NCBI GenBank assembly: GCA_965202895.1
Contig: OZ241901.1
Span: 3,906,001 to 3,970,000, forward strand
From: JAJDXW01 sp965202895
GTDB taxonomy: Bacteria > Pseudomonadota > Gammaproteobacteria > HK1
Direction of reading: 5' to 3'
DNA length: 64,000 nt
The notes beneath the pieces were generated by a model that saw only the letters and a list, made by a program, of their open reading frames with translations, was not told the DNA's origin and did no database searches. Positions 7,364-15,081 of this stretch are shown here, piece after piece; position 1 is the first letter of the stretch, and every line of letters begins with the position of its first letter. A program made the translations under genes and the position numbers.

Positions 7364-8788
7364 GTGCGGCTCGGGGCACGCCTCGCCGCCCTCGCCCGCG
7401 AGCGGGGGCTCCCGCACGCCCGGCTCGCCGAGGCGATGGGGGTGGACGAGCCCCTGCTCGCGCGGATCCTCTCGGGGGAGATCGCGCGGCCCCCGGACCG
7501 GCGGATCGACGCCGCGGCCCGCGCGCTCGGGGTGAGCGCCGAGGAGCTGCGGGCGCTCGCGCCGGCGGACCTCCGCGAGGCGGCCCACGGGTCCTACGAG
7601 TGGCGCGAGGAGATCCTCCGCCGCGCGCTCGTCCGGATGGTCGAGACCGAGGGCGGCTCCTACTGCTTCCCGGTCGCGATCTTCGATGGCTCCGTCGTGG
7701 TGCGGAGGGATGACGGAGTCCTCACCCGCTACACCTACAAGATCGACGGCGAGGGCCTGGTGGCTCGCCTATCCGACCCGGAGCGGGTGGTCGAGACCTT
7801 CAGCCCGGCGGCCGACGCCGGGATGCACGAGGCCGCCCGGCTCGTCGCGGGCGGGGAGCGCGACCCGGAGGGGTCGCGCTGGCGGATCCGGGTGATCCGC
7901 GCGGGCCGCAGCGCCAACGGTACGGTCTATCCGGCCGAGGTCCTGCGCGAGGCGGCCGCCCGCGTGAACGGTGTCCGGGTCCTCGCGCGGAGCGACGAGG
8001 ACCACCTCCGGGGGCGGGGGCGGGACGCGCGCAACATCATCGGTAACTTGTCGGAGTCGGCGTACGTCGACGCGGACGGCGGCAGCATCGAGGCCGACCT
8101 CACCCTCCTCGATCCGGCCGGCCCGGTGGGCCGGCAGCTCGCCGGCGCATGGCGGCGCGGGATGACCGACGTCATGGGCTTCAGCATCGACGCGACCGGC
8201 CGCGTGAGGTCGGGCGCGATCGACGGTCGCCCGGTGCGGATCGCCGAGTCCATCACCGAGTTCCACTCGGTCGACCTCGTCCTCGATCCCGCGGCCGGCG
8301 GGCACATCATCCGGCTCATCGAGTCCAGAGGGGATCCAGACATGCCGCTCCGCGATCGCATGATCGAGGCCATCCGCCGCGCGCTCGGCGAGACTCGCCT
8401 CGCGGCCATCGACACCACCGACGACGAGGCGCTGGAGGGTCTCTACCGCGAGGCCGTCCGGGGCCCCGCACCCGCACAACCCGCAGCGCCCGCTCCTGCC
8501 CCCGGCAGTCCGCTCCCGGCTCCGGCCGGGGGCGGCCCGGGGGCTGGCGCTCCGGCCGGCGGGGCCACCCTCAGCCCGGCCGACGTCGACGCCCGCATCG
8601 CGGCCTCGATGCGGCTCGCCGAGGCGCGCCGGACGGCGGAGGGCGCGATCGCGGCGAGCGGCCTCCCCGCGCCGGCGCAGGCGCGGCTGCGCCGGCGCCT
8701 CGCGGAGGGCGCGATCCCGCCCGGCGCGGAGGGCGACGCCATCCGCGCCGAGCGCGAGTACCTCGCGGAGGTCGCCCCGGGCGGCTAG
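7364..8788 (+). CDS. Prohead protease/scaffold with N-terminal XRE helix-turn-helix
   Basis: A 474-residue protein with a GTG start. Residues 1-66 form an XRE-type helix-turn-helix (LARERGLPHARLAEAMGVDE, LSGEIARPPDRRIDAAARAL), unusual for a capsid protease. The protease core runs from about 170 to 320 (WRIRVIRAGRSANGTVYP, MGFSIDATG, FHSVDLVLDPAAGG), with a plausible catalytic pair H214 and S302 as in herpesvirus/HK97-type assembly proteases. The C-terminal 150 residues (Ala/Pro linker, then a charged helical region) fit a scaffold that is removed during head maturation. The major head gene follows 33 bases downstream. Mu makes protease I and scaffold Z from one frame, and an internal start exists here too. 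Confidence 0.8.
   Translation: MRLGARLAALARERGLPHARLAEAMGVDEPLLARILSGEIARPPDRRIDAAARALGVSAEELRALAPADLREAAHGSYEWREEILRRALVRMVETEGGSYCFPVAIFDGSVVVRRDDGVLTRYTYKIDGEGLVARLSDPERVVETFSPAADAGMHEAARLVAGGERDPEGSRWRIRVIRAGRSANGTVYPAEVLREAAARVNGVRVLARSDEDHLRGRGRDARNIIGNLSESAYVDADGGSIEADLTLLDPAGPVGRQLAGAWRRGMTDVMGFSIDATGRVRSGAIDGRPVRIAESITEFHSVDLVLDPAAGGHIIRLIESRGDPDMPLRDRMIEAIRRALGETRLAAIDTTDDEALEGLYREAVRGPAPAQPAAPAPAPGSPLPAPAGGGPGAGAPAGGATLSPADVDARIAASMRLAEARRTAEGAIAASGLPAPAQARLRRRLAEGAIPPGAEGDAIRAEREYLAEVAPGG
8342..8788 (+). CDS. Possible nested scaffold protein (internal in-frame start in protease gene)
   Basis: ATG at 8342 is in frame with the protease gene and is preceded by AGAGGGGA at ribosome-site distance. 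It would give a 148-residue product equal to the linker plus scaffold region. Phages Mu (I/Z) and lambda (C/Nu3) use the same nested arrangement. The evidence here is the site and the domain boundary, not homology of the product. Confidence 0.45.
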   Translation: MPLRDRMIEAIRRALGETRLAAIDTTDDEALEGLYREAVRGPAPAQPAAPAPAPGSPLPAPAGGGPGAGAPAGGATLSPADVDARIAASMRLAEARRTAEGAIAASGLPAPAQARLRRRLAEGAIPPGAEGDAIRAEREYLAEVAPGG

Positions 8789-8821
8789 GTCTCGGGGCTC
8801 GGAGATGGCGGCGTCTCCCTG

Positions 8822-9895
8822 GTGGAGAGCCGCCAGCAGAAGGTCCGGGCGATGGTGGACGCCCTGTTCGACCCCGACGACCCGACCGTCTCGTCCATCA
8901 AGGAGGTCTACCAGGACCTCACGGGGGATCGGCGGGTGACCGGGCGGCTCGCGGAGTGCGACCAAGCGCGCCTGCGCGAGGCGATCCAGATCGGCACGGG
9001 GACCGGGGCCGGGGTGCTCGCGGAGATCTTCGGGGACTCGATCAGCCGCCGGATGATCGCGATGTACCGCAACAGCACCATCTACATGTGGTGGCAGCGG
9101 GTCGTCGACGTCACCAGCGTGCCCGACTTCCGCACCCAGCATCGGATGCGTCTCGGGGGGTACATGGACCTGCCCTCGGTCGCCCAGGGGGCGGACTACA
9201 CGGCCCTCACCTCGCCGACGGACGAGGAGGAGACCTTCTCCGCAACCAAGCGAGGCGGGTTGGAGAGCATTACCCTGGAGGCGATCAAGAACGACGACAT
9301 GGGCGTGATCGGCCGAATCCCGGTGAAGCTCGCCCGCGCCGCGGCGCGCACGGTCTCGCAGCACGTGTCGGACGTCTTCACCGCGAATTCGGGCGGCGGC
9401 GCGACGATGGGCGACGGCCAGACGATCTTCTACAGCGGGCACCACAACCGCGGGACGGCGGCCCTGAGCCGCGCGGCCGTTGCGGCCGGCCGGCTCGCGA
9501 TCCTGCAGCAGACCGAGGTGGACGGCCACGAGCAGGTCGGCGTCGAGCCGCGCCTGCTCCTGGTGCCGTGGGAGCTGCAGGAGACGGCCTGGGATCTCTT
9601 CCGCCGCGGCGCGGAGAACGACGCGCATTTCGTGGCGCATCTCGGCTACAACGTGATCCCGGTCCCGCACTGGACGGACGCGACGGACTGGGTGCTCGCG
9701 ACGGATCCGGTGGACGTGCCCGTGATCGAGCTCGGGTTCTTGGACGGCCGCCGCGAGCCGGAGCTGTTCCTCCAGAACATGGAGACGGTCGGGTCCCTCT
9801 TTGATTCCGATCAGTGGAAGTACAAGATCCGCCACATCTACGGGTCCACCCCCCTCGACTACCGCGGGCTGTACAAGGGCGTGGTGGCCGGCTAA
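8822..9895 (+). CDS. Phage major head (capsid) protein
   Basis: A 357-residue protein with a GTG start. It lies directly after protease/scaffold. Its C-terminal pattern (LGYNVIPVPHWTD, SDQWKYKIRHIYG, LDYRGLYKG) resembles Mu gpT-type and related HK97-fold major capsid proteins. The N-terminal 55 residues may include a cleaved or scaffold-contact segment. The length is normal and no frame damage is visible. Its stop overlaps the next ATG by one base (TAATG), showing tight coupling with the small downstream genes. Confidence 0.8.
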   Translation: MESRQQKVRAMVDALFDPDDPTVSSIKEVYQDLTGDRRVTGRLAECDQARLREAIQIGTGTGAGVLAEIFGDSISRRMIAMYRNSTIYMWWQRVVDVTSVPDFRTQHRMRLGGYMDLPSVAQGADYTALTSPTDEEETFSATKRGGLESITLEAIKNDDMGVIGRIPVKLARAAARTVSQHVSDVFTANSGGGATMGDGQTIFYSGHHNRGTAALSRAAVAAGRLAILQQTEVDGHEQVGVEPRLLLVPWELQETAWDLFRRGAENDAHFVAHLGYNVIPVPHWTDATDWVLATDPVDVPVIELGFLDGRREPELFLQNMETVGSLFDSDQWKYKIRHIYGSTPLDYRGLYKGVVAG

Positions 9896-10137
9896 TGAGC
9901 GATCACTCGTCGGGCGTGGGCAAGGCGCTCGTCGCCCTCCTCTGCCTGCTCCTCCTCGTCGTGGCCGGCGCGGGCGCGGGGGTCGCGGCGCTGCTCGGGC
10001 TCGGCTGTGGCGAGGCCCGCGCGGACATCGCGGTCGTCCCGCACGTGCGCACGATCACCACCTGCGTCATCACCTACGACATGGCGACCGGGGAGTACCG
10101 GCGGTCGTGCGAGAGGGTGCGGGAGATCCAAGCCTGA
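9895..10137 (+). CDS. Small membrane protein of the prophage
   Basis: 80 residues. A short charged N-terminus is followed by one hydrophobic helix (residues about 11-36: ALVALLCLLLLVVAGAGAG) and an extracytoplasmic tail with Cys residues (GCGEARADI, TTCVITYD, RSCERV). The start overlaps the capsid stop by one base. It could be a lysis accessory such as a spanin or an inner-membrane moron, but no family was recognised and its place inside the head module is odd. Confidence 0.6.
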   Translation: MSDHSSGVGKALVALLCLLLLVVAGAGAGVAALLGLGCGEARADIAVVPHVRTITTCVITYDMATGEYRRSCERVREIQA

Positions 10138-10226
10138 TGATGGACGGGTGGCGGACCGTGATCTTCGGCCTCGCGATCGTGGCCGCCGGGGCGATGGGCG
10201 TGGCGGCCTTGCTCGGGGGCTGCTGA
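10137..10226 (+). CDS. 29-residue membrane peptide of the prophage
   Basis: Reads MMDGWRTVIFGLAIVAAGAM and then ends in GGC: one hydrophobic helix with a C-terminal Cys. Its ATG overlaps the stop of the gene before, and its own stop overlaps the ATG of the gene after (both ATGA-type), so it is embedded in a translationally coupled chain and is probably real despite its size. Function unknown. Confidence 0.5.
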   Translation: MMDGWRTVIFGLAIVAAGAMGVAALLGGC

Positions 10227-10915
10227 TGGCGCTCGCCGACCACCAGCGCCTCGTCGCCGCGATGGTGCGCGACGACGCGAACGTGACGGACGCGGGGGAT
10301 CTCGCGGACGCGATCGCGGCGGCGGTCGCGCGGTACTCGGTGGACCGGCCCCGGCAGGTGGTCGAGGACGTGGTGGTCGGCGCCGGCGGGCTGCTGCCGA
10401 TCCCCGGCTTCGACGGCCAGACCTGGAAGATCGCGGCGGTCGAGAGCCCGATCGGGCGCGAGCCCCTCGAGACGGTCGAGCGGGGCGGCTGGCGGGTCCT
10501 GCGGACCCCGACGGGCTGGCAGGTCGCGGCGCCGCTCCGGACCGGGGCGGCGGCGCGGGTGTCGCTCTACCGGCCGCACACGCTCACCGGCGCGGACGGG
10601 GTGCCGGCGGACACGGACACGATCCCGCCCGCGGACCGGGAGGCGGTCGCCTCGTGGGCCGCGGCGGCGCTGCTCGACGAGCTCGCGGCGCGGGCGGCGG
10701 GCGTCACCGACTCGACGATCGCCGCGGACGGGGTGGACTACGGCGGGGCGGCGGACCGGTATCGCCGGTGCGCCGCGCGGCGCCGGGAGCTCTACCGCGA
10801 GCTCATGGGCCGGCCGCCGCGCCCGGTCCCGCGGCCGGCGGGCACGGTGGTCTCCCTCGGGCGGGGCCGGCTCTCGACGGGCGGGCCGCGGCTCACCCAC
10901 CGGAGCGGGCGGTGA
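10226..10915 (+). CDS. Putative phage head-tail connector / hypothetical structural protein
   Basis: 229 residues. The N-terminal half (HQRLVAAMVRDDANVTDAGD, AVARYSVDRPRQVVEDVV) resembles small phage adaptor proteins found between the capsid and tail genes. The C-terminal part includes YRRCAARRRELYRELMGR and a basic, disordered end. Start ATG overlaps the previous stop; its own stop overlaps the next GTG. By position it should help close the head or attach the tail. That is inference from synteny. Confidence 0.6.
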   Translation: MALADHQRLVAAMVRDDANVTDAGDLADAIAAAVARYSVDRPRQVVEDVVVGAGGLLPIPGFDGQTWKIAAVESPIGREPLETVERGGWRVLRTPTGWQVAAPLRTGAAARVSLYRPHTLTGADGVPADTDTIPPADREAVASWAAAALLDELAARAAGVTDSTIAADGVDYGGAADRYRRCAARRRELYRELMGRPPRPVPRPAGTVVSLGRGRLSTGGPRLTHRSGR

Positions 10916-11196
10916 CCACCGCGGTCCTCGACGTGTCGGGGCCGACCGAGGCGGTGGCGGGGCTCTCGCTCACCACCGGCACGAGCTACACCATCGAGGT
11001 GGACGGGGACTGGCCGGTCCGCCTCCGGGAGACGGGCTCCGCCGCGGCGCCCACCGGGACGCCGCGCGGCCACGTCCTCTACCCCGGCCGCGCGGAGCGC
11101 CAGCCGGACCGGGTGACCTACGAGCCGGGCGCGGGGCTCTACCTCTGGGCGCTCCCCCTCGGACCCCGCACCGCGCTGGTCGCGACGGAGCAATGA
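10912..11196 (+). CDS. Hypothetical phage structural protein (small beta-rich)
   Basis: 94 residues with a GTG start inside the previous stop (GTGA). The sequence alternates hydrophobic and polar residues as in a beta sandwich (SLTTGTSYTIEVDGDWPVRL, VTYEPGAGLYLWALPLG). Not recognised. Position suggests a connector or minor tail component. Confidence 0.55.
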   Translation: MTTAVLDVSGPTEAVAGLSLTTGTSYTIEVDGDWPVRLRETGSAAAPTGTPRGHVLYPGRAERQPDRVTYEPGAGLYLWALPLGPRTALVATEQ

Positions 11197-11205
11197 CACG
11201 GAGCA

Positions 11206-11370
11206 ATGACCATGACCCTCTCGGCACTCATCGAGGAGCTGCGCGATCACCTGGCGCGCCACGGCGACGGGCCGGTCGAGGTCGCCGCGGTCGGCACCGA
11301 CCTCCACGAGGTGACGGTCGCCGGGCAGCCCGCCGCGTCGTGGGATCCGGACGAGGACGAGCTGGCATGA
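11206..11370 (+). CDS. Small acidic prophage protein
   Basis: 54 residues (MTMTLSALIEELRDHLARHG, VEVAAVGTDLHEV, SWDPDEDELA). The stop overlaps the ATG of the next gene (ATGA), which supports translation. A second ATG two codons in is an alternative start. Function unknown. Confidence 0.5.
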   Translation: MTMTLSALIEELRDHLARHGDGPVEVAAVGTDLHEVTVAGQPAASWDPDEDELA

Positions 11371-11891
11371 CCGACGCCCTCGACATCCACGTCGACACCC
11401 GCGCCCTCGCCGGGCTCGGGCGCGCGTGGCGCGACGCGCCGGAGGTGGTGCACCCGGAGGTCGAGCGGGCGATGTGGGAGGCGCTGCTCCTCACCGAGCG
11501 GGAGGTCCGCGAGCGGACCCCGATCGGGGTCGGCGGCGGCGGCGGGCTCGCGGGCTCGATCGGCGCGCGCGACCCGCGGGTCACGGCCGACGGGGTGGTC
11601 GGCGAGGTCGGGACGTCGCTCCGGTACGCGATCCCGGTGGAGCTCGGGCGCCGGCCCGGGCAGCGCCCGCCGCCGATCGAGCCGCTCATCGACTGGGTGG
11701 AGCAGCTCGGGCTCGGACCGGAGGAATCGCGCGGGGCCGCGTACGCCATCGCGCGGACGATCGCGCGCCGCGGCACGAAGGGCGCCCACATGTTCAGCGA
11801 GGGATTCGCCGCGGTGGAGGGCGAGGTCGAGCACATCTTCGGCCGCGCGCGGGACCGCCTCGCCGAGCGGCTGGCGGAGGCGGGCGCGTGA
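11367..11891 (+). CDS. HK97 gp10-like tail completion protein
   Basis: 174 residues. The pattern of an N-terminal helix, LLLTEREVRERTPIGVGGG, a Gly-rich loop, VGEVGTSLRYAIPVELGRRP and a C-terminal IARRGTKGAHMFSEGF with helix is typical of the HK97 gp10/neck family, which caps the tail or joins it to the head. Starts in the previous stop and ends in the next GTG (GTGA), so coupled to both. Confidence 0.7.
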   Translation: MTDALDIHVDTRALAGLGRAWRDAPEVVHPEVERAMWEALLLTEREVRERTPIGVGGGGGLAGSIGARDPRVTADGVVGEVGTSLRYAIPVELGRRPGQRPPPIEPLIDWVEQLGLGPEESRGAAYAIARTIARRGTKGAHMFSEGFAAVEGEVEHIFGRARDRLAERLAEAGA

Positions 11892-12601
11892 CCGCCGACG
11901 TGGGGCGGATCGACTGGGCGGACCCGGCGACGGTCGCGCCCGTGGACCTGGTGCGCGAGGCGATATGCCGGCGCATCGAGACGGTCGCGACGGACGAGCA
12001 CGTGCACCGATGGGAGCGCTACGCCGCCCGGCAGGAGGGCCTCCGGGCGCTCTACGGCGCGGCCGACGGGCGGCCCGTGCTCGCCGGCTGGCACGTGCGC
12101 CTGACGAGCATCGAGACCGAGCACGGCAGCACGAGCTGGGCGACGGTGTGGCGACGGTGGGGGATCCTCGGCCTGCGCGCCGTCGACGATCCCGCCGACG
12201 GCGTGGGGGTCTCCGCGGACGAGCTCCGGATCGCGAGCGCGGCGAGCGCGCTCGACTTCGACCGGCGGGCCGACGCGGTGCGGCGCGCGTTCTTGCGCGA
12301 CGACACCCTCGGGCGCCGGCCCGCGGCGGGCGGCGGCGAGACCATCGTCGTCGAGAGCACGACGCGCCAGGGACGCCAGGGCCTCCAGATCGAGAGTCTG
12401 GGGATCGAGATGTTCGCGGGCACGCTCTGCCATCTCGCGCGGTGCGTCCTGTGGACGATGTGCACCGAGGACGTCGGCGTGGATGTCGGCGGCGACGAGT
12501 TCCTGCGGGCCGGGGTCGGCATCGACCACGCGCCCGCCCCGGACGGCGACGGCGCGGCGGACCCCGCCACGTCCGTCGTCGTCACCATCCGCACGGAGTG
12601 A
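11888..12601 (+). CDS. Hypothetical phage protein, tail terminator position
   Basis: 237 residues with a GTG start overlapping the previous stop. Segments include VDLVREAICRRIETVATDEH, WERYAARQEGLRAL and a beta-rich C-terminus ending TSVVVTIRTE. It lies where Mu-like phages encode gp36/gp37-type neck or tail-terminator proteins, just before DUF2635 and sheath. No motif fixes the function. Confidence 0.55.
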   Translation: MTADVGRIDWADPATVAPVDLVREAICRRIETVATDEHVHRWERYAARQEGLRALYGAADGRPVLAGWHVRLTSIETEHGSTSWATVWRRWGILGLRAVDDPADGVGVSADELRIASAASALDFDRRADAVRRAFLRDDTLGRRPAAGGGETIVVESTTRQGRQGLQIESLGIEMFAGTLCHLARCVLWTMCTEDVGVDVGGDEFLRAGVGIDHAPAPDGDGAADPATSVVVTIRTE

Positions 12602-12606
12602 GGGAC

Positions 12607-12831
12607 ATGAGCGATCCCGAGCGGCGACTGCTGCGCCCGGCCGAGGGCCGCCTCGTCCGGCACGAGGACCCGGACCGGGGCCACGTCGCGGCCGAGGGGG
12701 AGCTGCTCCCCCTGACCGCGTACTACGCGCGCGCCGTCCTGCACGGCGATCTGATCGACGCCGGCGTCGGAGTGGCGGAGGGCGCGGCGCCGGAGCGCCG
12801 CGCGCGGAGAAAAGAGGGAGAGGCACGATGA
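12607..12831 (+). CDS. DUF2635 family (Mu gp38-like) protein
   Basis: 74 residues. LLRPAEGRLVRHEDPDRGHV, LLPLTAYYARAVLHGDLIDA matches the small DUF2635 family, whose members carry a PAEGR.V.....G..L....Y..R.L..GD pattern and always lie just upstream of the Mu-like sheath gene. The biochemical role is unknown. The stop overlaps the sheath ATG. Confidence 0.75.
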   Translation: MSDPERRLLRPAEGRLVRHEDPDRGHVAAEGELLPLTAYYARAVLHGDLIDAGVGVAEGAAPERRARRKEGEAR

Positions 12832-14279
12832 CCATCGCCTTCGACGGCATCCCGACCACGGTCCGGGTGCCACTCGTGTACGCCGAGTTCAGCTCGTCCG
12901 GCGCGGGTGTCGAGACGCCCGGGATGCGCACGCTCCTCGTCGGGCAGCGGCTGGGCACGGGCACCGCGGCGGCGGGCGACACCGTCCAGGTGGGAGACGC
13001 GGGGGACGCGGCGACGCGCTTCGGCCGCGGGTCGATGCTCGCGCTGATGGCGGCCGCATTCCGCCGGCAGCACCCCCTCGGGGAGCTGTGGGCGCACGCC
13101 CTGGACGACGCCGGCGCCGGCACGCAGGAGGCGACGACGGTCACCGTCACCGGCGCCGCGAGCGCGGCGGGCACGCTCGCGCTCTACGTCGGGGGTGGGC
13201 GCGTGCCCGTCGCGGTCGCGAGCGGCGACGACGCCAGCGCGATCGCCGCCGCGGTGACCGCCCGGGCGGACCTGCCGGTGACCGCCGCCGCCGCCGGCGC
13301 GGTCGCGACGCTGACCGCCCGGCACAAGGGGGCCGCCGCCATCGACGTCCGCCACTCGTACTACCCGGACGAGCGCCTGCCGGCCGGGGTGACGGTCGCG
13401 ATCGCCCGCACACCCGGCGCCACCGACCCGGTCCTGACCGGGATCTGGGGCGCGCTCCCCGACGCGCGGTACGACCTCGTCGTGTGGCCGTACACCGCCG
13501 CCGCCCAGGTCGCCGGGCTCACGGCCGAGCTCGCGGCGAGGTGGGGGCCGCTCCGCCAGATCGAGGGGATGGGGGTGCTGGCGTACCGCGGTCCGATCGG
13601 CGGCTCGGCCGGCGAGGCGACGACGTACGGCAACGCGCTCAACTCCCCGCACCTCACGGTGATGGACGTGGGCCAGACGCCGACCCTCGACTACGAGTGG
13701 GCGGCGGCGATCGCGGGGCAGGTCCACCTCGCGGCGGAGATCGACCCCGCGAGGCCTTTCCAGACGCTGCCCCTGCGCGGCGTCCTCGGCGCGGCCCTCG
13801 CCGCCCGGCGGTCGTGGGCCGAGCGCAACGCCCTGCTCACGGACGGGATCTCGACCCACCGCGTGGACGCGGACGGCACGGTGCGGATCGAGCGGATGAT
13901 CACGACGTACCAGACCTCGGCCGCCGGCGCGCCCGACACCGCGTACCTCGACCTCACGACCCCGCTCACCCTGGGGTACATCCGGAGGGACTTCCGGGGG
14001 TACATCGCGCGCAAGTACCCCCGGCACAAGCTCGCCGACGACGGGACCCGGTACGGCGCCGGCCAGCCGGTCATCACCCCGTCGGTCGGCCGGGCCGAGG
14101 CGATCGCCCGGTACCGCGCGTGGGAGGACCGCGCGCTCGTCGAGGGGGGCGCGGCCTTCAAGCGCTCGCTCATCTGCGAGCGCAACGCCCGGGACCGGAG
14201 CCGCCTCGACTGGCTGATGCGGCCCGACCTGGTCAACGGGTTCCGCGTCGCGGGCGCCCACATCGCATTCCTGACCTGA
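12828..14279 (+). CDS. Contractile tail sheath protein (Mu gpL-like)
   Basis: 483 residues. It has a sheath-type N-terminus (IPTTVRVPLVYAEFSSSGAG), a variable mid domain (AARWGPLRQIEGMGVLAYRG) and the conserved C-terminal sheath domain (LLTDGISTHRVDADGTVRIE, MITTYQTSAAGAPDTAYLD, then a long charged helix). The protein forms the contractile outer tube of a myovirus tail. Its presence with tube, gp45-48 and no siphovirus genes shows the tail is contractile. Start ATG overlaps the DUF2635 stop (ATGA). Confidence 0.9.
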   Translation: MTIAFDGIPTTVRVPLVYAEFSSSGAGVETPGMRTLLVGQRLGTGTAAAGDTVQVGDAGDAATRFGRGSMLALMAAAFRRQHPLGELWAHALDDAGAGTQEATTVTVTGAASAAGTLALYVGGGRVPVAVASGDDASAIAAAVTARADLPVTAAAAGAVATLTARHKGAAAIDVRHSYYPDERLPAGVTVAIARTPGATDPVLTGIWGALPDARYDLVVWPYTAAAQVAGLTAELAARWGPLRQIEGMGVLAYRGPIGGSAGEATTYGNALNSPHLTVMDVGQTPTLDYEWAAAIAGQVHLAAEIDPARPFQTLPLRGVLGAALAARRSWAERNALLTDGISTHRVDADGTVRIERMITTYQTSAAGAPDTAYLDLTTPLTLGYIRRDFRGYIARKYPRHKLADDGTRYGAGQPVITPSVGRAEAIARYRAWEDRALVEGGAAFKRSLICERNARDRSRLDWLMRPDLVNGFRVAGAHIAFLT

Positions 14280-14295
14280 CGCGCGGGAGACGGAC

Positions 14296-14670
14296 ATGGC
14301 CAATGCACACCGCCGCGCCGGGCTGCTGTACGTGCGGATCGACGGCACGCAGTACGACGCGCGCGGCAACTGGACGTACAACGTCGGCGCCCCGAAGCGC
14401 GAGGCGATCGTCGGCGCCGACGGGGTGCACGGGTATCGGGAGATGCCCCAGACCCCGTACATCGAGGGGGAGGTCACCGACTCGCGGACCCTCGATCTGG
14501 ACGCCCTCGTCCGGCTCGAAGACGTGACGGTCACCCTCGAGTTGGCGAACGGCAAGACGGTCGTCCTCCGGAACGCCTGGTACGCCGCGGACGGCACGGT
14601 CGGGACCGAGCAGGGCAACGTCCAGATCCGATTCGAGGGCTTGAGCGCCGAGGAGACGGGCGGTGGATGA
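14296..14670 (+). CDS. Tail tube protein (Mu gpM-like)
   Basis: 124 residues. YVRIDGTQYDARGNWTYN, YIEGEVTDSRTLDLDALV and VTLELANGKTVVLRNAW are the hallmark blocks of Mu-type tail tube proteins, which stack into the rigid inner tube ejected on sheath contraction. GGGAGACGG lies before the ATG. The gene ends by overlapping the chaperone GTG by 8 bases. Confidence 0.9.
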   Translation: MANAHRRAGLLYVRIDGTQYDARGNWTYNVGAPKREAIVGADGVHGYREMPQTPYIEGEVTDSRTLDLDALVRLEDVTVTLELANGKTVVLRNAWYAADGTVGTEQGNVQIRFEGLSAEETGGG

Positions 14671-14959
14671 GTGGCAGCCGGTGACGGTCCGCCTCTCGCG
14701 GCCCATCCAGGCGCACGGCGAGGAGGTCACGGAGCTCACCCTCCGCGAGCCCACGATCGGCGACCTCGACGGGGTGCAGGTGACCGTCAGCGGGGACGGG
14801 TGCACCGTCGACCTCGGGGCCGTCGCGCGCATCGCGGCCGGCATGGCCGGGGTGCCGCCCTCCGCCGCCCGCACCATCTCGATCCGCGACCTCCCCGCGC
14901 TCACGGGGCCGGTATTCGATTTTTTGGGCGCGTCCCTCCCGATCTCGACGTCGTCGTAG
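14663..14959 (+). CDS. Tail assembly chaperone, unshifted form (Mu gp41-like)
   Basis: 98 residues with a GTG start. VTVRLSRPIQAHGEEVTELT and LREPTIGDLDGVQV identify the gpE/gp41-type tail assembly chaperone, which coats the tape measure during tail assembly. The frame ends 33 bases after the slippery run at 14920-14926. The downstream -1 frame supplies the usual second domain. Unshifted product should be the more abundant form, as for lambda gpG versus gpGT. Confidence 0.85.
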   Translation: MDEWQPVTVRLSRPIQAHGEEVTELTLREPTIGDLDGVQVTVSGDGCTVDLGAVARIAAGMAGVPPSAARTISIRDLPALTGPVFDFLGASLPISTSS

Positions 14960-15075
14960 AGGACGTCGTGTTTTTCTACCGCTGGCGCCCCGCGGACGTC
15001 CGGCCGATGAAGGTCGGGGAGCTCCTGCGCTGGCGGCGGGCGGCGGACCGGATCCAGCGCAGCCTGCGGCGGTAG
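14663..15075 (+). CDS. Tail assembly chaperone, -1 frameshift product (137 residues)
   Basis: A -1 slip at T TTT TTG (14920-14926) joins 88 codons of the chaperone to 49 codons of the overlapping frame ending at 15075. The extension contains DVVVEDVVFFYRWRPADV and MKVGELLRWRRAADRI, the expected small helical domain of the extended chaperone (FF.W...E...M...EL..W pattern). No independent start fits that frame. The slip in the native frame (GAT TTT TTG) obeys the X XXY YYZ rule. Confidence 0.85.
14920..14926 (+). other. Programmed -1 ribosomal frameshift site (TTTTTTG)
   Basis: The heptamer is read as T TTT TTG in the chaperone frame. After slipping back one base both tRNAs re-pair with T runs and translation continues in the frame that encodes the conserved extension. 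It lies in an otherwise T-poor, >70% GC gene, so the six-T run stands out. Confidence 0.85.
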
Positions 15076-15081
15076 GCGGCC

